From positions 310,001-374,000 of the forward strand of contig NC_015387.1 in assembly GCF_000195335.1 (NCBI RefSeq): 64,000 bases of DNA, written 5' to 3'. Positions 25,468 through 33,677 of the stretch are shown one piece after another. The notes below the pieces were generated by a model. That model was not told the origin of the DNA, did not search any database, and worked only from the letters and a program-made list of their open reading frames with translations. How positions within the stretch are numbered: the first letter of the stretch is position 1; each line of letters starts with the position of its first letter. The stretch comes from Marinithermus hydrothermalis DSM 14884 (GTDB taxonomy: Bacteria > Deinococcota > Deinococci > Deinococcales > Marinithermaceae). The translations under genes were made by a program, and so were the position numbers.

Positions 25468-27146
25468 TCCGTCTGCTCAGGCCGTACTGGCGCGAGCTGT
25501 TGCTGGCGCTCTTCCTCGCCGCGCTGCCCGCGGCGGCGCAAGCCGCGCTGCCGCCCTTGCTCGTCAAGCCGCTGTTGGACGAGGTGCTCGCCGAGGGGCG
25601 CTACGACCAGTTGCGGGCGTTGCTCGGGGTCGCAGCCGGCCTCCTCGGCCTCGTCGCGCTCGGCGGGTACGCGCAGGAAGCGTTTATGGGGTACCTCTCG
25701 GTGCGCGTGCCGCGCGAGCTGCGGGAGCGGATCCAGGCCCGGCTCCTCCAGGCGGACCTCGCCCGCCTCCCCGCCGCGCCCGCGGCGCTCGCCGGCCGGA
25801 TCCTCGCCGACCTCAGGGAACTCGAGAGCTTCATCTTCTTCGGGTTGGGAGCGCTGCTCGTGCAGGGGGCGCTGCTTTTGGCGCTCCTTGTGGCGCTCTT
25901 GGTCCTGTACCCCAAGCTCACCCTGGCCCTCGTCGCGCTGCTGCCCCCCCTGTGGCTGCTGTTTGGCTGGGTGGGGCGGCGGGTCGCGGCGGCGAGCGGC
26001 CGCACCCAGGCCGCGGCCGAGCGGGTTGCTGGGCGGCTCGCCGAGGGGTTCAGCCGCCTCGAGCTGATCCGCGCCCAGAACCTCGCGGACTTCGCGCGGG
26101 AGCGGTTCCGTCAGGAGAGTCGCGCCTACTACCGGTTGGGCCTTGCCCGGGCGCTCACCGCGGCCTTGCACCTGCCCCTATCCCAGCTGGCCACGGCGGT
26201 GGTGGCGCTGGCGCTGTTGTGGCTGGGAGCCCGGGCGGTCGAGGCGGGAGCCATGACGACCGGGGACCTCACCGCTTACCTCACCTACCTGGGCCTGGCC
26301 GTCTCCCCGATGCAGACCCTCTCCCGCGCCGGGATGCTCTTCGCGCAGGCGGAGGGGGCCGCCGCGCGGCTCGTGGACCTCCTGCACCTTCCCGAAACGC
26401 CCCCCTCTGGAGGGTACCGGCCGGAGCGGCTCGAGGGGCGGATCGAGTTTCGCGAAGTGCGCTTCGCCTACCCGGAGGGGCGCGCGGCCCTTGAGGGGGT
26501 GACATTCACCCTCGAGCCCGGCACGCTGAACGCCCTCGTGGGGCCTTCGGGTGCGGGGAAGAGCACCGTGCTGCGCCTGATCCTGGGGCTGTACCGCCCC
26601 GCGGCGGGGGAGGTGCGCTTGGACGGGCGGCCGCTTTGGGCGTACGACCTGGAGCTGGTGCGCCGGGTGGTGGCCTGGGTTCCGCAGGAACCCGCGTTCT
26701 TCGGGGGGACGGTGCGGGAGAACCTCGAGGCCCTCGCGCCCGGGGTGAGTGCAGCGGCGATGCGGGAGGCGCTCGAGACGGTCCAGCTTTGGGAGGAGCT
26801 CTCCGCGGGACTGGAAACCCCGGTGCACGAGGAGACGGGCGGGCTTTCCGTGGGGCAGAAGCAGCGCCTCGCGATCGCCGCGGCCTTGCTGCGCGACGCG
26901 CGCGTGCTCTTGCTGGACGAGGTGACCAGCGCGCTCGACCCGATCTCCGAGGCCCGCGTCCTCACGGCGCTCGAGGCGGCCCGGGCGGGACGTACGGTCC
27001 TCGTGGTCGCTCACCGGCTGCACACCGTGCGGCAGGCGGACCGTATCCTGGTGATGCAGGCGGGGCGCGTGGTGGAGACGGGCACCCACGCGGAGCTCGT
27101 GGCGCGGGGGGGGTTGTACACCCGCCTCACCGAGCAACTGGCGTAG
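25458..27146 (+). CDS. MsbA-like ABC exporter (fused membrane and ATPase domains)
   Basis: A 562-residue type IV ABC half-transporter. The membrane domain (about 1-300) has six predicted helices. The ATPase domain shows Walker A VGPSGAGKST, Q-loop VAWVPQEPAFFGG, signature LSVGQKQR (glycine to valine at the third position), Walker B RVLLLDEVTSALD and the switch VVAHRLH. GTG 25458 has GGAGGAGGGG upstream. Being last in the lpx cluster suggests it flips the cluster's lipid product across the inner membrane, as MsbA does; this is contextual inference. Confidence 0.85.
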   Translation: MRLIRLLRPYWRELLLALFLAALPAAAQAALPPLLVKPLLDEVLAEGRYDQLRALLGVAAGLLGLVALGGYAQEAFMGYLSVRVPRELRERIQARLLQADLARLPAAPAALAGRILADLRELESFIFFGLGALLVQGALLLALLVALLVLYPKLTLALVALLPPLWLLFGWVGRRVAAASGRTQAAAERVAGRLAEGFSRLELIRAQNLADFARERFRQESRAYYRLGLARALTAALHLPLSQLATAVVALALLWLGARAVEAGAMTTGDLTAYLTYLGLAVSPMQTLSRAGMLFAQAEGAAARLVDLLHLPETPPSGGYRPERLEGRIEFREVRFAYPEGRAALEGVTFTLEPGTLNALVGPSGAGKSTVLRLILGLYRPAAGEVRLDGRPLWAYDLELVRRVVAWVPQEPAFFGGTVRENLEALAPGVSAAAMREALETVQLWEELSAGLETPVHEETGGLSVGQKQRLAIAAALLRDARVLLLDEVTSALDPISEARVLTALEAARAGRTVLVVAHRLHTVRQADRILVMQAGRVVETGTHAELVARGGLYTRLTEQLA

Positions 27147-27200
27147 AACGTCGTACCCGATACCCTTTGCTCTCCGTTCGCGCGCAACCCTGAAGTGCTC

Positions 27201-28172
27201 ATGACGGCACGCGGGCGCGGCAACTTGTGGCGCTGGGGACGGGCGGTCCTTTGGGTGTGGGCCTGGCTCACGCTCGGGGGGCTGGGGGTGGCGCAGGGCG
27301 GGGTGGGGCATATCCAGGTCCAGGCGGAGCCGGGCGTACAGGTGTTCTTGGACGATACCTTTGTCGGCTTGACCCGCGAGGCGGTGGGGGGGCTCGTGAT
27401 TCCGAACGTGCCGGCCGGGCCACACACGCTACGCCTGGTCAAGGAGGGGTTTTACCCTCAGGAGGGCGCGATCACGGTCGAGACCGGGCGGGTGCTCGTG
27501 TACCGGGTGGAGCGGTTTGCCCTCAAGCTGCGGATCACCGAGGAAGGGGAGGCTGTGGTGGGCGAGCCCAAGGCCCAGGTCGGCACCCTGATCATCCAGT
27601 GCCTGCCGATCGAGTGCGTGATCGACATTCCCCTTTTGGAGGTACACGGCTACCGCAAGACCGGGGTGCGGTGGAAGGCCGAGGGTGTGCCCGCCGGAGT
27701 ATACGACCTTACGGTGCGCGGGCTGGGACGGCGCGTGGAGCAGCGTGTGGGGGTGTGCTCGGGCAGCGAGGTCATGGTTTTGCAAGGGCATACTGGCGCG
27801 GTGCGCTCCCTCGTCTTCAGTTCCGACGGTACCTTGCTCGCCACTGGGGGTTTCGACTGCACGATCCGGTTGTGGGAGGTGGGCACCGGCCGGGAACGCG
27901 CGGTGTTGAAAGGGCACGCGGACCTGATCTACGGGGTCGCGTTCAGCCCGGACGGGGCGCGGCTCGCCTCGGCCTCGAGCGACCGCACGGTGCGGCTGTG
28001 GGCCCTCGGCGCGGCTGAGGCCCCGGCGGTTCTCGAGGGGTACGGGGACGGTGGCCTTCAGTCCCGATGGGCGGCGGCTCGTGGCGGGGCTCGAGGACGG
28101 CGCGGTGCGCGTCTGGAAGGTGAACTGGGAGGCGATCGCGAGCGGCACGCTACCATGAGGGTATGGACGTGA
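27201..28172 (+). CDS. Secreted PEGA-WD40 protein with a frameshifted last repeat
   Basis: The protein starts with a signal peptide (WRWGRAVLWVWAWLTLGGLGVAQG, cleavage near residue 34). A PEGA domain follows (VQVFLDDTFVGL to LRLVKEGFYPQ), then a cysteine-bearing middle, then WD40 repeats from about residue 195: GHTGAVRSLVFSSDG...IRLWEV and GHADLIYGVAFSPDG...VRLWAL. A third repeat begins after LEGYG but changes frame near 28045. In the +1 frame the sequence continues TVAFSPDGRRLVAGLEDGAVRVWKV and stops at 28158, 4 bp before the next gene. Only about three blades remain, too few for a normal seven-blade propeller. Confidence 0.72.
   Translation: MTARGRGNLWRWGRAVLWVWAWLTLGGLGVAQGGVGHIQVQAEPGVQVFLDDTFVGLTREAVGGLVIPNVPAGPHTLRLVKEGFYPQEGAITVETGRVLVYRVERFALKLRITEEGEAVVGEPKAQVGTLIIQCLPIECVIDIPLLEVHGYRKTGVRWKAEGVPAGVYDLTVRGLGRRVEQRVGVCSGSEVMVLQGHTGAVRSLVFSSDGTLLATGGFDCTIRLWEVGTGRERAVLKGHADLIYGVAFSPDGARLASASSDRTVRLWALGAAEAPAVLEGYGDGGLQSRWAAARGGARGRRGARLEGELGGDRERHATMRVWT
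28151..28156 (+). promoter_or_regulatory. Leaderless -10 element of the S4-domain gene
   Basis: TACCAT is followed by 6 nt and ATG 28163. Confidence 0.4.
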
Positions 28173-28816
28173 TCGCCTTCATCAAGCGCGCCCGCGGAGG
28201 GCGCGTGGTCGAGACCCCGTTTCTGGATCCGGAGGACCAGGCGCGCCTGCAGGTTCTCGCGGAGCGGGAGGGGGTGCGCCTCGCCTGGTTCGGGGGCCTG
28301 CCCGGCGCGGCGCGGCGCGTGGGCGTGCTGTACCCCGGGCACGTGCCCGCGGTGAGCGACCCCACGCGCGTCCTCGAGGTCGTGGGGGAAGGGGACCTCG
28401 AGGCGCGGGTGCAGGCCTGGCTCGACCCAGCCCTCCGGGGTGAGGTGCGGGCCACGGAGGACGGGGTGCTCGTGGTGACGACCGAGAAGGGGCGCAAGCA
28501 GCTTGTGGCGGCGGGCCTCGAGGTGCGCGAGCTTCCGCAGGCGGCGCGGCGTCGTACGCGGGAGCGGGTGGTGGTGGTGCCGTCCCTGCGCGTGGACGTG
28601 GTGGGCGCCAAGGGGTTCGGCACCTCCCGCAACTACTTCGTGCAGGGGGTGAAGGCTGGGAAGGTGCGGATCGGGGGGCGCGTCGCGCGGGCGAAGGACG
28701 TGGTGGCCGAGGGGGACGTGCTGGTGGCTGAGGGGCTCGGCCAACTCACGGTGCTGCGCGTGCTGGGCCGGACCACGCGGGGGAACGTGAAGCTCGAGGT
28801 GCGGCTAGAGCGGTGA
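28163..28816 (+). CDS. YlmH-type RNA-binding S4-domain protein
   Basis: A 217-residue protein of the YlmH family. The N-terminal two-thirds, with LAWFGGLPGAARRVGVLYP, matches the YlmH alpha/beta domain, and the C-terminal S4 RNA-binding domain starts near residue 140: VDVVGAKGFGTSRNYFVQGVKAG, VRIGGRVARAKDVVAEGD. YlmH in Firmicutes sits near division genes and recycles obstructed ribosomal subunits. Here no division genes are adjacent. A strong terminator hairpin follows at 28832. Confidence 0.82.
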   Translation: MDVIAFIKRARGGRVVETPFLDPEDQARLQVLAEREGVRLAWFGGLPGAARRVGVLYPGHVPAVSDPTRVLEVVGEGDLEARVQAWLDPALRGEVRATEDGVLVVTTEKGRKQLVAAGLEVRELPQAARRRTRERVVVVPSLRVDVVGAKGFGTSRNYFVQGVKAGKVRIGGRVARAKDVVAEGDVLVAEGLGQLTVLRVLGRTTRGNVKLEVRLER

Positions 28817-28831
28817 GCCAAGAATGCGTTT

Positions 28832-28951
<120 letters not shown>

Positions 28952-28963
28952 ACGCTGCTGTTC

Positions 28964-29052
28964 TGGCGGAGGGTGAGGGATTCGAACCCCCGGTGGGCGT
29001 TGCCCACTGCGGTTTTCAAGACCGCCGCCTTCGACCGCTCGGCCAACCCTCC
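28964..29052 (-). tRNA. tRNA-Ser (anticodon UGA)
   Basis: On the minus strand it begins GGAGGGTTGGCCGAGCGG and has anticodon loop CTTGAAA (anticodon TGA, reading UCA and by wobble UCG). A long variable arm and T-arm GGTTCGAATCC follow, and encoded CCA lies at 28964-28966. It is transcribed ahead of the tRNA-Ser(GCU) gene with a 12-bp gap, so both are probably processed from one transcript. Confidence 0.95.
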
Positions 29053-29162
29053 GGCCGCACCCTATACTATGGCGAACCGCGGCTGGGTTTGTCAAGGCGG
29101 CTTGGGTCTTCTCGTACGGCCCTGGGGGGATCGGGCGGCGAGGGTTTCGAGGCAAACGCGAT

Positions 29163-29182
29163 CCCCCGCCCGAAGGCGGGGG
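29163..29182 (-). terminator. Stem-loop terminator after hemQ
   Basis: On the minus strand CCCCCGCC-TTCG-GGCGGGGG forms an 8-bp stem closed by a UUCG tetraloop about 24 bp after the hemQ stop. The downstream U-tract is weak (ATCGCGTTTGCC). Confidence 0.6.
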
Positions 29183-29205
29183 AGGCTCGGCGCGAACGCA
29201 CCGCG

Positions 29206-30006
29206 TTAGGCCAGGTCGTCCATGATCTCGCGGATCTCCTTCTTAATGCAGGTGAACATGGGGGTGTCGCGCAGGGTGTACATCGAGGCCTCGGTGAACC
29301 GCAGGCGGTGCACCAGGTCCACGAACTCCTGGGGGTAGTTGGAGTCGAAGGCCACCACGAACTCCTGGTCGTCGAGGCCGTAGGAGTACGAGGTGTTGAG
29401 GCGCACGCCTTCGAACGGGGCGGAGACGTAGATGTGCTCGTCCATCATGCCCTGGCGGGTCTGGGGGGTGAGCCGGTACCAGTCGCGTTTCTTGACGAAG
29501 GGATATACGAACAGGTACTGCCCCTCGCCCGGCCGGAGCTCGACCCCCTCCCCCTCAGGATTGAAGCGATCCACGTAGATCGAGCGCTTCTGCATGGAGA
29601 GGAAGGAGTAGGGTTGGGTCAGGTACCCCGCGAGGTGCGTGCGGTTCAGCTCACGCTGCATCGCTTGGAACTCACGCACATCGAAGGCGATGCGCCAGAT
29701 CATGAAGTCCGCGTCGCTGCGCACCCCCACCAGGGAGTAGGTGCGCACGATGAACCCTTCGCCGCGCTCCGCCCACCGCTCCACGACCTCCGCGAACTCG
29801 GCCTTGGCCCGCTCCTTCTCGCTCGGCTCGAGGCGACGGAAGGCCGGGTCCAGCTTGAAGAAGGCGTAGTTCATGAACTGCCGCTTGGCCCGGTCGGGTT
29901 CCTTCTTGACCACGAGGCCCGCGGGGTCCATATCGGTCATGCGGCGGGTGGGCCGCTCGTTGTACTCGCGGATCTGGGGTTTGGGGCGTTCGGGTCGCTC
30001 TGCCAT
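29206..30006 (-). CDS. hemQ: HemQ/ChdC coproheme decarboxylase (chlorite dismutase family)
   Basis: A 266-residue dimeric-barrel protein of the chlorite dismutase superfamily, like the Thermus homologue. Such proteins oxidatively decarboxylate coproheme III to heme b, the last step of the coproporphyrin-dependent heme route. Seen: FFKLDPAFRRLEPSEK at the N terminus, VRTYSLVGVRSDADFMIW, the YLTQPYSFLSM region, and FVVAFDSNYPQEFVDLVHRLR with DTPMFTCIKK at the C terminus. The arginine needed for chlorite activity is not obvious, favouring HemQ over chlorite dismutase. Heme supply links loosely to the nearby oxidase genes. Confidence 0.88.
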   Translation of the reverse strand: MAERPERPKPQIREYNERPTRRMTDMDPAGLVVKKEPDRAKRQFMNYAFFKLDPAFRRLEPSEKERAKAEFAEVVERWAERGEGFIVRTYSLVGVRSDADFMIWRIAFDVREFQAMQRELNRTHLAGYLTQPYSFLSMQKRSIYVDRFNPEGEGVELRPGEGQYLFVYPFVKKRDWYRLTPQTRQGMMDEHIYVSAPFEGVRLNTSYSYGLDDQEFVVAFDSNYPQEFVDLVHRLRFTEASMYTLRDTPMFTCIKKEIREIMDDLA

Positions 30007-30063
30007 ACCGTTCCTATACTACCGAACCCCGAAGGGACGGTCGTCCCGTGCACCTCACGTTTG

Positions 30064-30627
30064 CTACCCCTCCGCGGCCTCAATCACGCCACAGGCCACT
30101 CGAGGCCCCGCGTTCCCCGAGGGTTGAGTGGTGAGATCGTCCGGGTTCGCGTGCACGACCACGCTCAGGCCCAGGACGGAGGCCAGGCCGCCCTCAAGGG
30201 CAAGGTCCGCCATGGTGCGCTCGTAGCGGGCACGGCCGTCCTCGCCGGCCTCGAGGTTTCCCAGGTCGCCCGCGTGGTGCTCCGGACTGTCGGGGCTGCC
30301 GTGCGCGGAGGCCGTGGGGTTGTAGTGCCCGCCGGCGCTCGAGGCGTCCGGAGCGCTGCAGTCCCCGACCTCGTGGATGTGGAAGCCGTGCTGGGTGTTC
30401 GGCTCGAGGCCGCTCACCTCCGCTACGATCCGAAGCCCTTGGTCCGTTTGGGTGAAGCGCACCGTGCCTTGGACGCTGCTGCCTGAGGTGGGGGCGAGGG
30501 GTGCGAGGGCTTCGGTTGTGGTGGGGCTGGCGGCGGCGGGCGGGTTAGGGGCGGGGGAGCGGCGCAGCACGAGGAAGAGCGCCGCTATGATGACGGCCAG
30601 GATCAAGAGTCCTATGCTTCGATTCAT
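30064..30627 (-). CDS. sodC: Cu/Zn superoxide dismutase, membrane-anchored or secreted
   Basis: A 187-residue SodC. An N-terminal hydrophobic segment (IGLLILAVIIAALFLVL) and a Pro/Ala/Thr-rich linker precede the catalytic domain, which contains GFHIHEVGDCSAPDASSAGGHYNP, HHAGDLGN and VVVHANPDDL, carrying the copper and zinc histidines and the disulfide cysteines (the second in RVACGVIE). AAGGAGG precedes the ATG. No lipobox cysteine follows the hydrophobic stretch, so it is probably a signal anchor. It should remove superoxide outside the membrane. Confidence 0.92.
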   Translation of the reverse strand: MNRSIGLLILAVIIAALFLVLRRSPAPNPPAAASPTTTEALAPLAPTSGSSVQGTVRFTQTDQGLRIVAEVSGLEPNTQHGFHIHEVGDCSAPDASSAGGHYNPTASAHGSPDSPEHHAGDLGNLEAGEDGRARYERTMADLALEGGLASVLGLSVVVHANPDDLTTQPSGNAGPRVACGVIEAAEG

Positions 30628-30745
30628 GCGAATACCTCCTTCAATCCGGGAAATATGGGGAAATCTAAGCGCGTTGCGGAATGGTCGGCTGTGCGCGGTA
30701 CCCCGCTATCTTACCACCGGAGGACCGGACCTTCCTGGAACCCTG

Positions 30746-30778
30746 CCGGGGCCCGCGGCGCGCAGGCCGGGGCCCCGG
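30746..30778 (-). terminator. GC-rich stem-loop after fabI
   Basis: CCGGGGCCC and GGGCCCCGG form a perfect 9-bp stem around 15 nt, 18 bp past the fabI stop. No U-tract follows, so termination is only probable. Confidence 0.4.
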
Positions 30779-30796
30779 TTCGCGAGACTTGGGGGG

Positions 30797-31588
30797 TTAG
30801 GCCTCGCTTTCCAGGTCCATGCCCATCACGTGGTATCCGGCGTCCACGTAGACGGTTTCCCCGGTGATGCCCGAGGCGAGGGGGGAGAGGAGGAAGAGCC
30901 CCAGGTTCCCAACCTCCTCCAGGCTGATGTTACGTTTTAGGGGCGCGATCGAGGCGACGCGCTCGTACATCTTCATGAACCCAGGAATGCTGCGCGCCGC
31001 GACGGTGCGCACCGGTCCCGCCGAGACCGCGTTGACCCGCACGCCCTTCTTGCCCAGGTCGTACGCCAGGTACCGCACGCTCGCCTCGAGGGCGCTTTTC
31101 GCGATGCCCATCACGTTATACTTGGGCACGACCTTCTCCGAGGCGTAGTAGGTCAGGGTGATGATGCCACCGCCTTCGCTGAGGAGGGGTTCGGCCTCGC
31201 GCGCGACGGCGACCAGGGAGTACGCGGAGACCTCGAGCGCAGTCAACCAGTCCTCGCGCCGGGTCTCGATGTAGCGGCCTTCCATCGCGGCGCGGGGCGC
31301 GAAGGCGATGGAGTGCACGATGTAGTCCAGCCCCCCCCAGGCCGCCTTGAGGTCGGCGAACAAGGCCTTGAGTTCGTCCTCGCGGGTAACGTCGCACGGG
31401 TAGAGCCGACGGTCCGGGATCTTCTGGGTGAGCTGCTCGAGGATGGGTTTGAGGCGCTCGCCTTGGTAGCTGAACGCGAGCTCGGCCCCAGCCTCGTGCA
31501 GTTTCTCGGCGATGCCCCACGCGAGGCTGCGCTGGTTGGTCACGCCCATCACCAAGGCGCGTTTACCGGAGAGGTCAATGCGCACCAT
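30797..31588 (-). CDS. fabI: Enoyl-ACP reductase FabI
   Basis: A 263-residue short-chain dehydrogenase-like enoyl-ACP reductase, the last step of each fatty acid elongation round. Seen: the FabI-type cofactor site GKRALVMGVTNQRSLAWGIAEKL, HSIAFAPR, and the catalytic Y-x6-K in TYYASEKVVPKYNVMGIAKSAL. The segment SAGPVRTVAARSIPGF is the flexible loop bound by diazaborines and triclosan. It faces away from the DinB-like gene. TAAGAT lies 9 nt before the ATG. Confidence 0.94.
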   Translation of the reverse strand: MVRIDLSGKRALVMGVTNQRSLAWGIAEKLHEAGAELAFSYQGERLKPILEQLTQKIPDRRLYPCDVTREDELKALFADLKAAWGGLDYIVHSIAFAPRAAMEGRYIETRREDWLTALEVSAYSLVAVAREAEPLLSEGGGIITLTYYASEKVVPKYNVMGIAKSALEASVRYLAYDLGKKGVRVNAVSAGPVRTVAARSIPGFMKMYERVASIAPLKRNISLEEVGNLGLFLLSPLASGITGETVYVDAGYHVMGMDLESEA

Positions 31589-31651
31589 ACGTCCCGTATC
31601 TTAACCGGACCGGGGCGCTGGGGGCATAGACTGGGTGTAACGGAGGAAACG

Positions 31652-32179
31652 ATGCGGGTGGATTTGACGCGTTACGGGAACATGCACAACTGCTTGCGGC
31701 ACCTCGAGCGTTCGCGGCGCGAGGTCCTCGAGGTGGTCGAGGGGCTGGACGAGGCGAGGTTTTTCCGTAAGCCGGAGCCGGAGGCGTGGTGTGCGGCGGA
31801 GGTGCTCGAGCACATCGCGCGGGTGGAGGACTCGGCGGCACGAGTGATCCGCCGGCTTCGGCGCGCGGTTGGGGGGGAGCCGCTGCCGCAGGTGCGCGTG
31901 GCGCCGGGGCGTTTCCGCCCCGACGGGCGGGCGGTTGCGCCGGAGGTGGTCGCGCCGAAGGGGGGATTGTCGCGAGCGGAGGTGCTGCGGATGCTCGGGG
32001 CGGCCCGGGCGTTCCTGCTCGCCGAGGTACACGCGAGCGAGGAGGTGCTCGAGGCTCCGGTGACGTTCCCGCACCCGTTTTTCGGGGCGTTGACCGCTCT
32101 AGGGTGGCTGCGGGTCGCGGCGTTTCATGAGCGGCACCATCTCCGGCAGCTCCGCCGGATCGTGAGTGGACCGTCTTGA
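31652..32179 (+). CDS. DinB/YfiT-like four-helix metal-binding protein
   Basis: A 175-residue predicted four-helix bundle. The three histidines of DinB-type metal sites can be placed as VLEHIARVED near residue 50 and AAFHERHHLRQL near the C terminus. Families with this fold include thiol-dependent transferases and uncharacterised stress proteins; I cannot say which this is. ACGGAGG at 31640 supports ATG 31652. It is divergent from fabI with a 63-bp gap. Confidence 0.72.
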   Translation: MRVDLTRYGNMHNCLRHLERSRREVLEVVEGLDEARFFRKPEPEAWCAAEVLEHIARVEDSAARVIRRLRRAVGGEPLPQVRVAPGRFRPDGRAVAPEVVAPKGGLSRAEVLRMLGAARAFLLAEVHASEEVLEAPVTFPHPFFGALTALGWLRVAAFHERHHLRQLRRIVSGPS

Positions 32180-32223
32180 TACAAGCTTAACCATACCCCC
32201 GTAGGGTAGGGTCGGAGGTGGGA

Positions 32224-32898
32224 ATGATGAAACGCAACTCCAAGACCTGGATCGGCGCGAGCCTCTTGACCCTGGCCCTGCTCGGCCTCGCGGCCGCCCA
32301 AGGCATGATGGGCGGCGGCAGCGGCATGATGGGCGGCGGCATGGGAGGGTTCCCGGGAACCACAGGCATGGGAGGCCCTTCAAGCGGCATGGGGGGCGGC
32401 ATGGGCATGATGGCCGTCTACCCGGCCACGGCGAAGCCGATCCCGAAGGAGCAGGCGGAGCGGCTGCTCGAGGCGTACGCGGCGCGGCTGGGCCCCGACG
32501 CCCAGATCCGGGACGTGATGGTGTTCAGCAACAACTACTACGCCCAGGTGGTGAACGCCCGGGGTGAGGGACTGGGCGAGGTCCTGGTGGACCGGTACAC
32601 CGGGAACGTCTTTCCCGAGCCGGGGCCGAACATGACGTGGAACGCCCGGGCGGGGTTTATGGGCGCGCCGCTGGGCGCGGTGCGGTACGACCTCGAGGCG
32701 GCGCAGGCGCTGGCGGAGGGGTTTCTTGCGGACTACCTGCCGGGTGCGGAGGTGAAGGCGGCGCAGGCGTTTAGCGGGTACTACACCTTCGACTTCGGCC
32801 GGGAGACGGTCGAGGGGATGCTGAGCGTGAACGCCTTTACCGGGGAGGTGTGGGTGCACACCTGGCACGGGCCGTTCCTGGGGGGCGACGAGGAGTAA
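32224..32898 (+). CDS. Secreted Met/Gly-rich protein, function unknown
   Basis: A 224-residue protein with a signal peptide (TWIGASLLTLALLGLAAAQ, cleavage near residue 26). A 40-residue low-complexity segment built of GMMGGG-like units follows, containing about a dozen methionines. The remaining 150 residues contain two similar PepSY-like halves: EQAERLLEAYAARLG...EVLVDRYTGNVFPEPGP and EAAQALAEGFLADYL...MLSVNAFTGEVWVHTWHG. The DRYTGNV/NAFTGEV strand is typical of PepSY-like repeats. Clustered methionines suggest copper handling in the periplasm, which would suit the neighbouring CuA oxidase genes, but this is inference. Confidence 0.65.
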   Translation: MMKRNSKTWIGASLLTLALLGLAAAQGMMGGGSGMMGGGMGGFPGTTGMGGPSSGMGGGMGMMAVYPATAKPIPKEQAERLLEAYAARLGPDAQIRDVMVFSNNYYAQVVNARGEGLGEVLVDRYTGNVFPEPGPNMTWNARAGFMGAPLGAVRYDLEAAQALAEGFLADYLPGAEVKAAQAFSGYYTFDFGRETVEGMLSVNAFTGEVWVHTWHGPFLGGDEE

Positions 32899-32920
32899 TG
32901 TAGGACCGGAGGGCCGATCA

Positions 32921-32942
32921 GGGGGCGCTATGCGCCCCCGTT
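32921..32942 (+). terminator. Terminator after the Met-rich gene
   Basis: GGGGGCGC-TAT-GCGCCCCC is a perfect 8-bp stem with a 3-nt loop followed by GTTT, 23 bp after the stop codon. The remaining 110 bp to the response regulator gene show nothing I can name. Confidence 0.7.
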
Positions 32943-33050
32943 TCGCGCGCATCCAAGGATCGCCCCTTAAACCTCCCACACGGACCCCTGCTGAGCCTTA
33001 CGTGCGGTCCCCCTGGGGTCCCCATCGTGATGAACGCCACGGTGGCGTGC

Positions 33051-33677
33051 TTAGCCGAGCAGCCCGCGTTCAAGGGCCCACCGCACGAGCTCGGCCCGGG
33101 TCTTCAGACCGAGCTTTTCCGCGGCCCGCTCGCGGTAGGTCGCCACGGTCTTCTCGCTGATCCCCAGGTGCTCCGCGATCTCCTTGTACGTCTTGCCCTC
33201 CGCGATCTGCCGGACCACCTCCAGCTCGCGCTCGGTCAGCTTGGCTTCGCGCGCGTGAGGGTTCGCCATCTCGCGCGCAACCCGTGAAAGGAGTCGGGCG
33301 GGAGCGTAGTACTCTCCCCGCACCACGGCGAGCACCGCGTCCACCAGCTCGGCTTCCACCGCGCTTTTAGGGACGTACCCCTGTCCGCCGGCCTCGAAGA
33401 AGCTCTGCACGTACTCAGGGTCCTCATGCATCGAGAGCGCCACAAGGCGCACCTCGGGGGCCCGCGTTCTCAGGGTTTTCGCGGTCTCGATCCCGCTCAT
33501 TCCGGGAAGCGAAAGGTCGAGCACCGCCACCTCGGGCTTGAGCAGGGGGATCTTCTCGAGGGCTTCCTCGCCACTCTCGGCCTCTCCTACCACCTGCACA
33601 GGACCTTTGGCCTCGAGCAGGAACCGGATCCCGGCGCGCACCACCGGGTGATCATCCACCAAAAACACGCGGATCAT
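33051..33677 (-). CDS. NarL/LuxR-type response regulator
   Basis: A 208-residue two-domain regulator. The receiver domain (1-120) has the acidic pocket in VDDHPVV, the phospho-acceptor aspartate in VAVLDLSLPGMSG, and a conserved lysine in VPKSAVEAE. The LuxR-type helix-turn-helix (about 145-205) reads LTERELEVVRQIAEGKTYKEIAEHLGISEKTV. Its ATG overlaps the kinase stop by 4 bp. With the kinase it forms a complete two-component system transcribed divergently from the ba3 oxidase operon, a likely target. Confidence 0.9.
   Translation of the reverse strand: MIRVFLVDDHPVVRAGIRFLLEAKGPVQVVGEAESGEEALEKIPLLKPEVAVLDLSLPGMSGIETAKTLRTRAPEVRLVALSMHEDPEYVQSFFEAGGQGYVPKSAVEAELVDAVLAVVRGEYYAPARLLSRVAREMANPHAREAKLTERELEVVRQIAEGKTYKEIAEHLGISEKTVATYRERAAEKLGLKTRAELVRWALERGLLG

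Noticed and set aside
29206-30006. hemQ product as a true chlorite dismutase
   Set aside because: The distal arginine pattern of chlorite-degrading enzymes is not evident, and the Thermus-type homologues are regarded as heme biosynthesis proteins.
32305-32412. Short tandem repeats (GGCATGATGGGCGGCGG units) as a CRISPR or satellite array
   Set aside because: The repeats are in frame and encode the Met/Gly-rich segment of the secreted protein; no regular spacers exist. No CRISPR array was seen anywhere.
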